Assembly (NCBI GenBank): GCA_045636205.1
Contig: JAZTXE010000113.1
Span: 1-16,513, forward strand
Reading direction: 5' to 3'
Source of the DNA: JAZRUF01 sp045636205
Lineage (GTDB): Bacteria; Bacillota; Clostridia; Oscillospirales; JAAYXM01
DNA length: 16,513 bases
The position numbers and the translations under genes were made by a program. Below the pieces are notes generated by a model. The model was not told the DNA's origin, made no database searches, and saw only the letters and a program-made list of their open reading frames with translations. Shown here piece after piece: positions 5,875 to 12,626 of this stretch. Position 1 is the first letter of the stretch. The number at the start of each line of letters is the position of its first letter.

Positions 5875-7251
5875 ATGTATACAGAACAGCAAATTAAAGA
5901 AATTAAAGAGTATGCCGCAAAGCACGTGTGCACTCATTATGCAGTAAATTCAGACATTGACAAGCACCCCAAAATCTATGACCGCAGCGACGGAGTTTAC
6001 GTTTACGACATACACGGCAAACGTTATCTCGACACTTTCGGTTCCCTGCTGACAACCATTTGCGGACACAACACCCAGGAAATAATGGACGCAATGAACG
6101 AGCAGTTCAAGAAAATTGACTTTTTCCCGAACTTTGGCGATGACTACTGCGTACCCGCAATTGAACTTGCAAAGAGACTTGACAAAGTAATGCCGGAGGG
6201 TCTGTCAAGCTACTTCTTTGTATCCAGCGGCTCAGAGGCAAATGACGCAGCTATGAAAATGGCACGTTCATACCACTTAAACCGCGGCGATACAAAGCGC
6301 TACAAAGTAATTTCAAGACAGGGTTCATATCACGGAACCACTGTTTCCGCAATGTCTGCAACGGGCATTGACTACTTCAGAAAAAATTACGAGCCGATGG
6401 TAAACGATTTCGTAATAAGAGCAAACGGTGCCAACTGCAAGCACTGCCACCTCGGCAAGAAAAAAGCAACCTGCAATATGGATTGTATTCAATCTCTCAG
6501 ACAGACCATAATCGATAACGATCCTGAGACCATTTCATGCCTTATTATGGATCCGCTGCCGGGTTCAAACTCCGGATACCCGGTTCCGCCTGAAGGATAT
6601 TTGCAGGCAGTTCGCGAAATGTGCGACGAATTCGGAATCCTTTTGATATTCGACGAAATTCAGGTAGGTATCGTAAAGAGTGGTGCAATGTTTGTCTCAG
6701 AACTCTTCGGCGTTACACCGGATATTCTGACAACCGCAAAATCCTTGACAAACGGTATCATGCCGATGGGCGTTTGCGCAATGAAGCAGAAAATTATGGA
6801 CAGCTTCAGAGAGAAGCCCGGCAACGAGTTTGTAAGCGGTAACACCTTTGGTGCTCACAACCTTGCATGCGCTGCTGCTATCGCAACTCTCGATTATATT
6901 GAGAAAAATAAGCTTGTCGACAGATGTAACGAGCTGAGTGCTTACATAAAAGAGCAAATTGAAGTTTTAATGAAGAAATACAACTTCGTATCCGGCTATG
7001 AAGGCTTAGGCCTCATGCTCTGCATTGAGCTTGCTTATACCGACGGCGATAATCTTATTCCGCTCAATCCTGAGTATCATGTCGGAACTTTCATCAATGA
7101 CTTCTGCTACGACAACGGTCTTATCATGAGAAACAACGATGACCTTATCGTTGTAGCTCCTCCGATTGTCTTTACGTATGAGAACATTGATGAGATGTTT
7201 GCTACATTTGACAAGGCTCTTGCTGCAGCAAAGGAAAAATTCAATCTGTAA
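5875..7251 (+). CDS. Class III PLP-dependent aminotransferase with four-cysteine insert
   Basis: This 458-residue fold-type I enzyme has the usual length of class III aminotransferases (ornithine, GABA, taurine and omega-amino-acid types). The cofactor phosphate site SSGSEAND is at about 117-124, the acidic pair IFDE with Asp260 binds the pyridine nitrogen, and the Schiff-base lysine is Lys289 in TTAKSLTNG. Where most members read DEVQTGFGRTG, this one reads DEIQVGIVKSG, so substrate preference may differ. Residues 188-204 contain Cys-X2-Cys-X8-Cys-X3-Cys, a cysteine-rich insert also found in some taurine- and pyruvate-type relatives. GGAGG precedes the ATG. It shares the LacI-regulated transcript with the toroid protein and is closed by a strong terminator. 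The amino donor and acceptor are unknown. Confidence 0.9.
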   Translation: MYTEQQIKEIKEYAAKHVCTHYAVNSDIDKHPKIYDRSDGVYVYDIHGKRYLDTFGSLLTTICGHNTQEIMDAMNEQFKKIDFFPNFGDDYCVPAIELAKRLDKVMPEGLSSYFFVSSGSEANDAAMKMARSYHLNRGDTKRYKVISRQGSYHGTTVSAMSATGIDYFRKNYEPMVNDFVIRANGANCKHCHLGKKKATCNMDCIQSLRQTIIDNDPETISCLIMDPLPGSNSGYPVPPEGYLQAVREMCDEFGILLIFDEIQVGIVKSGAMFVSELFGVTPDILTTAKSLTNGIMPMGVCAMKQKIMDSFREKPGNEFVSGNTFGAHNLACAAAIATLDYIEKNKLVDRCNELSAYIKEQIEVLMKKYNFVSGYEGLGLMLCIELAYTDGDNLIPLNPEYHVGTFINDFCYDNGLIMRNNDDLIVVAPPIVFTYENIDEMFATFDKALAAAKEKFNL

Positions 7252-7258
7252 TAATAAC

Positions 7259-7299
7259 GTGCGATGGGCGCGATTTCAGTCGCCCGTCGCACATTTTTT
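7259..7299 (+). terminator. Strong intrinsic terminator of the aminotransferase operon
   Basis: A 12-bp stem with one G-T wobble (7259-7270 with 7281-7292) and a 10-nt loop is followed by ATTTTTT. It separates the operon from the LacI gene promoter. Confidence 0.92.
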
Positions 7300-7326
7300 A
7301 TCTTCTCGCTACAGATGGGTTTTTGT

Positions 7327-7355
7327 TTGACAAACAAACGCTTTAAATGTATAAT
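7327..7355 (+). promoter_or_regulatory. Consensus promoter of the LacI-family gene
   Basis: TTGACA (7327-7332), 17 bp, TATAAT (7350-7355): a perfect match to the vegetative consensus. The spacer contains ACAAACGCTTTAA, which keeps only the AA-CG-TT core of the operators at 4716 and 4748, so autoregulation is possible but weakly supported. Confidence 0.88.
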
Positions 7356-7391
7356 CATAATACTATCTGAATATAAAAAAGAGTGATATAT

Positions 7392-8465
7392 TTGGGAAGA
7401 ACAACAATTAAAGATGTTGCAAGAGAAGCAGGTGTTTCCCTTTCAACGGTAAACCGCGCACTGACCGGAAAAAGCGGCATATCACAAGAATTAAAACAAA
7501 GAATCCTGGACACTGTTGAGCGTCTTGACTATAAGACAAATCACGTTGCAGGGTCACTGGCAAGAAATGCCATAAGAATAGGCATTATTATCCCCATGGA
7601 CTGGGAAGATTACTACAGTGATATTTGTGACGGAATTGCCTATGAGATGGACCGTCTGATTGATTGGAAAGTCGAAGGGGTTACTTTAAAGTACTCTGTT
7701 AAAGGCGATAACGCTGAGCAACAGGTCCTCGAGTGCTTTAAAAGCATGCATGAGGACGGTATAAATGCCCTTATTTTCTGTCATGACAACTACTCTACAT
7801 ATGCAATGGCGCTTGAGTTTGCCGCCGAAAAAAGCATGGATGTAGTGTGCGTCGGAATCGGGCTTTTAGATAAAGGCGTAAACTTTTCCGCGGTAATCGA
7901 AATAGATGCATACAAATGCGGAAGAATAGCCGCTGAGTTGCTTGAAAACTGCTTGCCGGAAGGTTCCCGCGTTGCGGTAGTAGTAGGCAGCAAAGGAGTT
8001 ACTCCCCACCTTGAGAAAATAAAAGGCTTTTCGGATAGAATAAACCAAGGCGGAAGACTTACCTTGAGTGCCGAGCTTGAAACCCGAGACGATGATACTC
8101 TCTCCAATGACATGGTTGCAAATATTATCTCCGATAATGATATCAACGGGATATATGTAGCAACCGGTGCGGTAAGCGGTGTTTGTCGTGCGGTTTGCGA
8201 TAGCGGAAACCGCGGTAAAATAAAAATAGTTGCAACTGACTTATCCGAAGATTGCAGAAAAAATATAACTGAAGGTGTCATCTATGCAACACTGTATCAA
8301 AATACTTTTTTCCAAGGTGTTATGGCGGTAGATATGCTCTACAAGCACTTCTCTGCCGGCAAAAACCTCGCGGATAAGATTTTGGTTCCCCCTGTCATCT
8401 TCACAAAAGAAAGCCTTCTGGATGACGGTAAAAGAGGAATATACACATCTATTGCCAATATTTAA
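7392..8465 (+). CDS. LacI-family transcriptional regulator
   Basis: This 357-residue regulator has a helix-turn-helix at about residues 5-25 (TIKDVAREAGVSLSTVNRAL), a hinge helix region (HVAGSLARN) near 55-63, and a periplasmic-binding-protein-like sensor domain from about 65 to 340. That domain includes IRIGIIIPMDWEDYY, VAVVVGS and IKIVATDLSED, and resembles the ribose-type substrate-binding class. TTG at 7392 is preferred: it gives the family-typical MGRTTIKDVA start and AAGAGTGA lies eight bases upstream, whereas the GTG at 7383 has only A-rich sequence before it. It is transcribed from its own promoter downstream of the operon whose two palindromes it probably binds. The inducer is presumably a small sugar or derivative handled by that operon. 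Confidence 0.92.
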   Translation: MGRTTIKDVAREAGVSLSTVNRALTGKSGISQELKQRILDTVERLDYKTNHVAGSLARNAIRIGIIIPMDWEDYYSDICDGIAYEMDRLIDWKVEGVTLKYSVKGDNAEQQVLECFKSMHEDGINALIFCHDNYSTYAMALEFAAEKSMDVVCVGIGLLDKGVNFSAVIEIDAYKCGRIAAELLENCLPEGSRVAVVVGSKGVTPHLEKIKGFSDRINQGGRLTLSAELETRDDDTLSNDMVANIISDNDINGIYVATGAVSGVCRAVCDSGNRGKIKIVATDLSEDCRKNITEGVIYATLYQNTFFQGVMAVDMLYKHFSAGKNLADKILVPPVIFTKESLLDDGKRGIYTSIANI

Positions 8466-8494
8466 ACATATCATATGTTTCCTCGCATAAAATA

Positions 8495-8534
8495 AAAAGG
8501 CGGTGTAACCATTTCGGTTAACATCGCCCTTTTA
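8495..8534 (+). terminator. Intrinsic terminator of the LacI-family gene
   Basis: A bulged stem pairs 8495-8510 with 8516-8533 around an ATTTC loop (AAAAGGCGG...TAACC with GGTTAA...CGCCCTTTT, single-base bulges at 8521 and 8529). It lies about 30 bp after the stop and its 3' arm ends in TTTT. The 8466-8829 gap contains this, the tRNA-Leu gene with its promoter and terminator, and the terminator of the large secreted protein. Confidence 0.72.
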
Positions 8535-8565
8535 TATTCAATTTTTGTCACGAAGGCTGTACAAG

Positions 8566-8602
8566 AACAAAAAAGAACACCTTATAGGTGTTCTTTTTTG
8601 TT
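8566..8602 (-). terminator. Terminator of tRNA-Leu(GAG)
   Basis: A perfect 17-bp stem (8566-8582 with 8586-8602) with a 3-nt loop directly follows the tRNA CCA end. Read on the minus strand, its 3' arm contains TTCTTTTTTGTT, giving the U-tract. Confidence 0.9.
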
Positions 8603-8686
8603 TGGTGCGAGTGACGGGACTTGAACCCGTACGCCATAAGCACACGCCCCTCAAACGTGCCTGTCTGCCAGTTCCAGCACACTCGC
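8603..8686 (-). tRNA. tRNA-Leu (anticodon GAG)
   Basis: An 84-nt gene including the encoded CCA. The acceptor stem GCGAGTG/CACTCGC pairs perfectly. The D-loop has the leucine-type GGAACTGGCAGAC. The anticodon stem CACGT/GCGTG encloses TTGAGGG with GAG at 8652-8650. A long variable arm follows, and the T-arm reads CGGGTTCAAGTCCCG. It decodes CUC/CUU. It has its own promoter (8718-8746) and terminator. Confidence 0.96.
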
Positions 8687-8717
8687 GCATCGCCGCCGTT
8701 TTTACAGCAGCAGGACT

Positions 8718-8746
8718 ATTATATCTGTTTTTATAACATTTGTCAA
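8718..8746 (-). promoter_or_regulatory. Promoter of tRNA-Leu(GAG)
   Basis: On the minus strand, TTGACA (8746-8741), 17 bp and TATAAT (8723-8718) match the consensus exactly. The tRNA begins about 30 bp downstream, as expected for a stable RNA gene. Confidence 0.9.
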
Positions 8747-8779
8747 TACTGAAATCGAAAAAACTCAAAAATTTTTTTC

Positions 8780-8812
8780 AACCGTGAGGACAATGTTATA
8801 GTCCTCACGGTT
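8780..8812 (-). terminator. Terminator of the GHL10-SLH-amidase gene
   Basis: A perfect 12-bp stem (AACCGTGAGGAC, 8780-8791, with 8801-8812) and a 9-nt loop lie about 18 bp after the stop. The minus-strand sequence beyond is TTGAAAAAAATTTTT, so the T-run is displaced and efficiency is uncertain. Confidence 0.75.
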
Positions 8813-8829
8813 ATTGCATTTTCAAACGA

Positions 8830-11178
8830 CTAAAACCCTGCTTCTCTGCGCATCTTTTCAAGCGGGAAATACTTGCCGGGGCACAGCGTAGCATTATAAT
8901 CACCATGCCCACCTATCTCCTTAATACTCGGAACGCGCTCGGCTATCCACTTGATAAGTTCAATACCCGCCTTGTACTGCGCGGTCGGCATTTTTTTATT
9001 TGTATCTTCATAGTCGCCCTGGAATCCGATGCTAATCAGGGTGCTGTTGTGATTTGCTACGCCTGCGCCCACATTCCATCCACGACCTACATAGACATTC
9101 CCTTTAAAATCAATCCAGAAGTTATATCCAAATGCTCTCCACCCTTGATTCAAATGCCATTTTTCCACGGTTTTAAAATCCGCAGTCGGATGCGCCATGT
9201 GATGGAGCGCAAGCCCCTCAATTTTACTCAAATCCAAAGGCACAAGCGGGTCTGTTGTAATAAGGTCAGGCAATACAAATTTAAATGTATCGGATATATA
9301 AGGGATCATCGGCTTTTCTCCGCTGTCATCCCACTTTTCTATACCGTCATTTGCTTCGCATTTATGCTCATACGTCGCTTCCATAACCTCGTAATATGCC
9401 CAGTGCTTCGCTGTAATATCCGTAAAAGCATTTACACCGGGCGCGCTGTCAATATACCCTTTATCCGGATTTCTACCGAGCATGCGGTTTACTATCTTTA
9501 CCGTCTCCGCGCGCGTTATCTGATTTTCCGGCTTAAAGATTCCGTCACCGTATCCTGAAATATACCCTTTTTCTACCGCGCTTGCTATATACCCTGCTGC
9601 CCAGTGTTCTTCAGATACATCCTGAAAATCTGTTTTTTCAGTTTCAGTCTCCGCACCCTCAAAACGCGCAACTATTGCTGCAAATTCAGCGCGGGTTATG
9701 GTTTTATCAGGAAGATACGTTCCGTCCGAATATCCGGATATCACCTTATGCTCTTCCATAAAACCTACTGCATCTGCATACCACACATTTGGGGCAACAT
9801 CTTTAAACGAGGTCTTATAATTTGAATTCTCATCAAAAGTCGCTTTTCCGTCCTCATCCGTCATGAGCCTTGCAAAAAGAATTGCAGCTTCTGCGCGAGT
9901 GAGCTTTCCGTCTGGTTTAAACTTATTTTTTGAACCTTGCATATACGCGGCATGTGTTATAAAATTCTTTTCCTTATATGCGCTGTATCCTTCACCGCCG
10001 TACAGCTTGCGATAATACAAATACAAATCCTCGTTCTCCGCCAAGAACTTGTATCTGAAATGCACTTCTCCGGTTATCTCCGGAATACTGCGATTGAGCT
10101 CTGTCTGCCGTTTTATCTCCTCAATTCCGTACCAAGGGCTTGCAGCATCGCTACTTCCCGCCTGATAATCCGCCATTCCGATATATAGCGAAACATCGGT
10201 GTCTGCTACAGTCTGCGCCCACCAATTGGCGAGTGTTTCATAATCTGCAAGGCTATGTCCTATATACCAGTATATCTGCGGGCAAATATAATCTACCCAC
10301 TCTCTCTTTACCCATTCGCGCGAGTCAGCATAACTTGAGAAATAGCTTTGATTTCCCCCGGTGTCAGACCCGCCATCCATATTCTTTGCATTGGCCCATA
10401 TTCCTGCCACACTTATTCCGAACTTTATCTCACGGTCCTTTCTGTCAGCCACCTGACTAAGTGATGAAACCAGCTTATTTATATTATCACGCCGCCAATC
10501 GCCTATATCCTCAAACCCATCGCCATATTGTGCGTATGTATCCTCGTCAGAAAAAGAGGACGCAGGATAGAAATAGTCATCAAGATGAATTCCGTCCACA
10601 CGGTAATTGTCAATAATTTCTTCTGCTCCGTGTGCAATAAGCTCGCGTACATCCTGTATACCCGGATTGAAGTAATATTGACCGTCGTGCTCTACAACCC
10701 ACTGCGGATTAATGCGTGCAGGATTATTATCTGAAAGCGAATTATAGTCCTCCTCACTCACTGCGACGCGAAATGGATTTATCCACGCATGCAGCTCAAG
10801 TCCGTTTTCATGCGCTTTTTCCACCCAGTACTCAAGCGGGTCAAATTCATCCTCCGGCGCAACGTTCTGACTTCCGGTTAAATACTTGCTCCAAGGGAAT
10901 AAATCCGACTTATAAAAAGCATCCGCAGAAGGTCTTACCTGAAGAATTATCGCATTCATCCCCATAGCCTTGGTGTTTGCAATTATCATATCCGCCTGTT
11001 CCATCAATTCCTGCGGATTTGTTGTTGTATTATTAGGATAATCCAAACCGTATATGGTTGATACCCACACCGCCCGCATTTCAGCTTGTGCAGCTTTAGC
11101 TGAGGGTACTGCAGAAAACATCTGCACAGCAAGCACTGCAACAAACACAGCTGCGGCTATTCGCTTTAAAAAATTCAT
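8830..11178 (-). CDS. Secreted GHL10 (DigH/YngK-type) glycosidase - SLH repeats - zinc amidase fusion
   Basis: This 782-residue protein has a Sec signal peptide (cleavage after AKA, about residue 29). A GHL10/DUF187 TIM-barrel covers about 32-390, with MRAVWVST at its start, LHAWINPFR near 129-137 and the conserved acidic loop GIHLDDYFYP near 196-205. SLH repeats follow at about 404-440, 457-506 and 517-568 (TRAEAA, TRAEFA, TRAETV), with a partial fourth near 585-606. An Amidase_2/PGRP domain covers about 640-782. Its zinc ligands appear as His659 or His660 (ALHHM), His758 and Cys766 (GGHGDYNATLCPG), with Tyr685 matching the T7-lysozyme tyrosine. The amidase cuts the MurNAc-L-Ala bond. DigH-type enzymes cut stem-less glycan, and SLH repeats bind secondary wall polymer. 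GGAGG stands before ATG 11178. No terminator was seen between it and the upstream lipoprotein gene. Confidence 0.93.
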   Translation of the reverse strand: MNFLKRIAAAVFVAVLAVQMFSAVPSAKAAQAEMRAVWVSTIYGLDYPNNTTTNPQELMEQADMIIANTKAMGMNAIILQVRPSADAFYKSDLFPWSKYLTGSQNVAPEDEFDPLEYWVEKAHENGLELHAWINPFRVAVSEEDYNSLSDNNPARINPQWVVEHDGQYYFNPGIQDVRELIAHGAEEIIDNYRVDGIHLDDYFYPASSFSDEDTYAQYGDGFEDIGDWRRDNINKLVSSLSQVADRKDREIKFGISVAGIWANAKNMDGGSDTGGNQSYFSSYADSREWVKREWVDYICPQIYWYIGHSLADYETLANWWAQTVADTDVSLYIGMADYQAGSSDAASPWYGIEEIKRQTELNRSIPEITGEVHFRYKFLAENEDLYLYYRKLYGGEGYSAYKEKNFITHAAYMQGSKNKFKPDGKLTRAEAAILFARLMTDEDGKATFDENSNYKTSFKDVAPNVWYADAVGFMEEHKVISGYSDGTYLPDKTITRAEFAAIVARFEGAETETEKTDFQDVSEEHWAAGYIASAVEKGYISGYGDGIFKPENQITRAETVKIVNRMLGRNPDKGYIDSAPGVNAFTDITAKHWAYYEVMEATYEHKCEANDGIEKWDDSGEKPMIPYISDTFKFVLPDLITTDPLVPLDLSKIEGLALHHMAHPTADFKTVEKWHLNQGWRAFGYNFWIDFKGNVYVGRGWNVGAGVANHNSTLISIGFQGDYEDTNKKMPTAQYKAGIELIKWIAERVPSIKEIGGHGDYNATLCPGKYFPLEKMRREAGF

Positions 11179-11280
11179 CTTTTTATCCTCCGAGGGTCTC
11201 TTTTTAATATCTCTATAATTATGACATACCTAAGGCATCTAAAGTTCCCTTGTTTTTCGTGGTTATTTTATCCTGACAGC

Positions 11281-11901
11281 TCAGTTGCAAACTGTGCACG
11301 CTGTCATTCCCTCAAGCAAGGCAAGATTATACGGTATGGCACGCACGTGACCTTCGAGCCTGTCACACCCGGGCTCATGGTATTTCTTGCCGGACTGTGT
11401 AATGTACACCTGCTTTTCGTCACTGTAATCCCTGAACATGCTTACTATGTAAAAATTATCAACCACGGACTTTGCATAATCCGGAAACGTGTCGTATCTC
11501 AAGCTCAGCTCCATGGCGATAAATTCGCTCATATTCCCTTCTTTATACAACTTTTCTATCCTCTGGCGAAGCTCACCCGCTTCTTTCAAATAATCATGCA
11601 CGTGTACGGTAACCAATCCGCTCACCGCATCTCCCGCCTGAGCGTATACTACACATGTGCCGGCTTTTCCCGAAATCAGTATATCGTTTGCGTACCAAGC
11701 TATGCTCTCGTCCGAGCTATGGTATGCAACATCCGCATCACTCGGAGATACAATCGCGGGTAAATTGCGCGCACTGTTAACGTCCATATAAATTTCTTCA
11801 CGTTTTATGGAAACGCTGTAATTTTCTTCTTTACACCCCATCAAGCTTATAATGGAAATCACGCATAGGAATATTTTCCCTACTATCTCCACTCTACTCA
11901 T
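11281..11901 (-). CDS. Lipoprotein with Ig-like (Big2-type) segment and Cys/His C-terminal motif
   Basis: Started at ATG 11901 this is 206 residues. It has a lipoprotein signal peptide (MSRVEIVGKIFLCVISIISL, then the lipobox LMGC), so it is probably anchored on the outer membrane face. A Big2-like segment follows, with the pattern SSDESIAWYANDILISGKAG and a closing GLVTVHV. A helical linker comes next. The C-terminal stretch contains SGKKYHEPGCDRL and ends TACTVCN, a Cys/His arrangement like the Ada-type zinc-binding tails often attached to clostridial surface proteins. The frame is open up to GTG 11952, but there the ribosome site overlaps the codon, and a 12-codon leader frame better uses it. 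It follows the conserved phage-type gene in the same direction and precedes the cell-wall hydrolase. Function is unknown. Confidence 0.72.
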   Translation of the reverse strand: MSRVEIVGKIFLCVISIISLMGCKEENYSVSIKREEIYMDVNSARNLPAIVSPSDADVAYHSSDESIAWYANDILISGKAGTCVVYAQAGDAVSGLVTVHVHDYLKEAGELRQRIEKLYKEGNMSEFIAMELSLRYDTFPDYAKSVVDNFYIVSMFRDYSDEKQVYITQSGKKYHEPGCDRLEGHVRAIPYNLALLEGMTACTVCN

Positions 11902-11906
11902 ATCTT

Positions 11907-11945
11907 TTAATCCCACATATGTAAAAAGAGGAGATGCCCTCTCAC
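11907..11945 (-). CDS. Possible 12-codon leader ORF ahead of the Big2 lipoprotein
   Basis: A strong GGGAGGTG site (11958-11951) sits six bases before GTG 11945. The frame encodes VRGHLLFLHMWD and ends at TAA 11909-11907, five bases before the lipoprotein ATG at 11901. The lipoprotein itself lacks a good ribosome site, so translation through this mini-frame could feed ribosomes to it. The alternative is an N-terminally extended lipoprotein from GTG or TTG at 11952-11947, with poor spacing. This is an inference from spacing only. Confidence 0.35.
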   Translation of the reverse strand: MRGHLLFLHMWD

Positions 11946-11978
11946 GCAACACCTCCCTACTGCATATTTCCTATAGGT

Positions 11979-12593
11979 TTAGAATGTAATAAGCTTATCC
12001 GAATAAGGCAAGCTCTTTATCCAATCACAAAATACATGCCACTCCGCCAGCTTATGCTCCTTGCGCGCATTATATATATTGATGAGGATTTCATAATTTA
12101 AAGTAACCGTTCGCATTTGGTGATAACTTGATGGCAACAGCTGAATCAGATCATACCAATCCTTCTTATCCTTATTTTCCAAATATCTAAGACGGATTTC
12201 TTCCAGCTTATCTATTACGCTTTCCATAAAAGCATACGTTTCAGGTGTCATCTTATCACAGCTGAACTGATCCATCGAAAACGGCTGGCTGTGGATTTTA
12301 TGCATGGTGCTAGTCGAGTTTGCAACCGTTCCCACCTTATATGTATCAAACTCTTTCCACCAATACAGCGGAGCGGTTATATCGACGGATACAAATATCT
12401 GACGCAGGAATTTCCGATGATCACTTCCCGCGCGACAAAGACGCGATGCCAAATCCAAATCCGCATCACCTATACAGAAATTCCCATCCGCATCATAGCC
12501 ACTGTCCATGCGGTTCCAGCTACACATCGGATTTCTCGCTCCGCGCAGTGCATTTTCAAAATTCATAACACTCGTATTATTTACCGTAAGCAT
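11979..12593 (-). CDS. Conserved phage-type protein, possibly ThyX-related, function unknown
   Basis: This 204-residue soluble protein has the stretches MNFENALRGARNPM, LASRLCRAGSDHRKFLRQIF, ITAPLYWWKEFDTYKVGTVA and NSTSTMHKI, and a helical C-terminus. I recognise this block as a protein found in phages and in clostridial genomes, usually left hypothetical. The Trp-rich YWWKEFDTYKVG followed by NSTSTMH loosely recalls the substrate loop of flavin-dependent thymidylate synthases, but I do not see a clear RHR-X7-S signature, so catalysis is unproven. GGGGTGA precedes ATG 12593. It lies 33 bp after a lipoprotein gene and upstream of another, all on the minus strand. A phage-type gene among envelope genes hints at past transfer. 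Confidence 0.68.
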   Translation of the reverse strand: MLTVNNTSVMNFENALRGARNPMCSWNRMDSGYDADGNFCIGDADLDLASRLCRAGSDHRKFLRQIFVSVDITAPLYWWKEFDTYKVGTVANSTSTMHKIHSQPFSMDQFSCDKMTPETYAFMESVIDKLEEIRLRYLENKDKKDWYDLIQLLPSSYHQMRTVTLNYEILINIYNARKEHKLAEWHVFCDWIKSLPYSDKLITF

Positions 12594-12626
12594 AATTACT
12601 CACCCCAAAAAAATTTTTAATAAATT

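Noticed and set aside
7327..7355. A third copy of the LacI operator inside the LacI-gene promoter
   Set aside because: Only the AA-CG-TT core agrees with the 14-bp palindromes, which is too little to call an operator.
8464..8480. Inverted repeat AAACATAT-C-ATATGTTT right after the LacI-family stop
   Set aside because: It is AT-rich, overlaps the stop codon, lacks a U-tract, and the real terminator follows. It could be chance.
8538..8768. Open frames on both strands across the tRNA-Leu(GAG) gene
   Set aside because: The segment is fully explained by a tRNA with its consensus promoter and terminator.
8905..9558. 217-codon plus-strand open frame within the wall-hydrolase gene
   Set aside because: Antisense to the SLH and amidase regions, whose motifs are clear. 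The plus-strand product has no recognisable domain or ribosome site.
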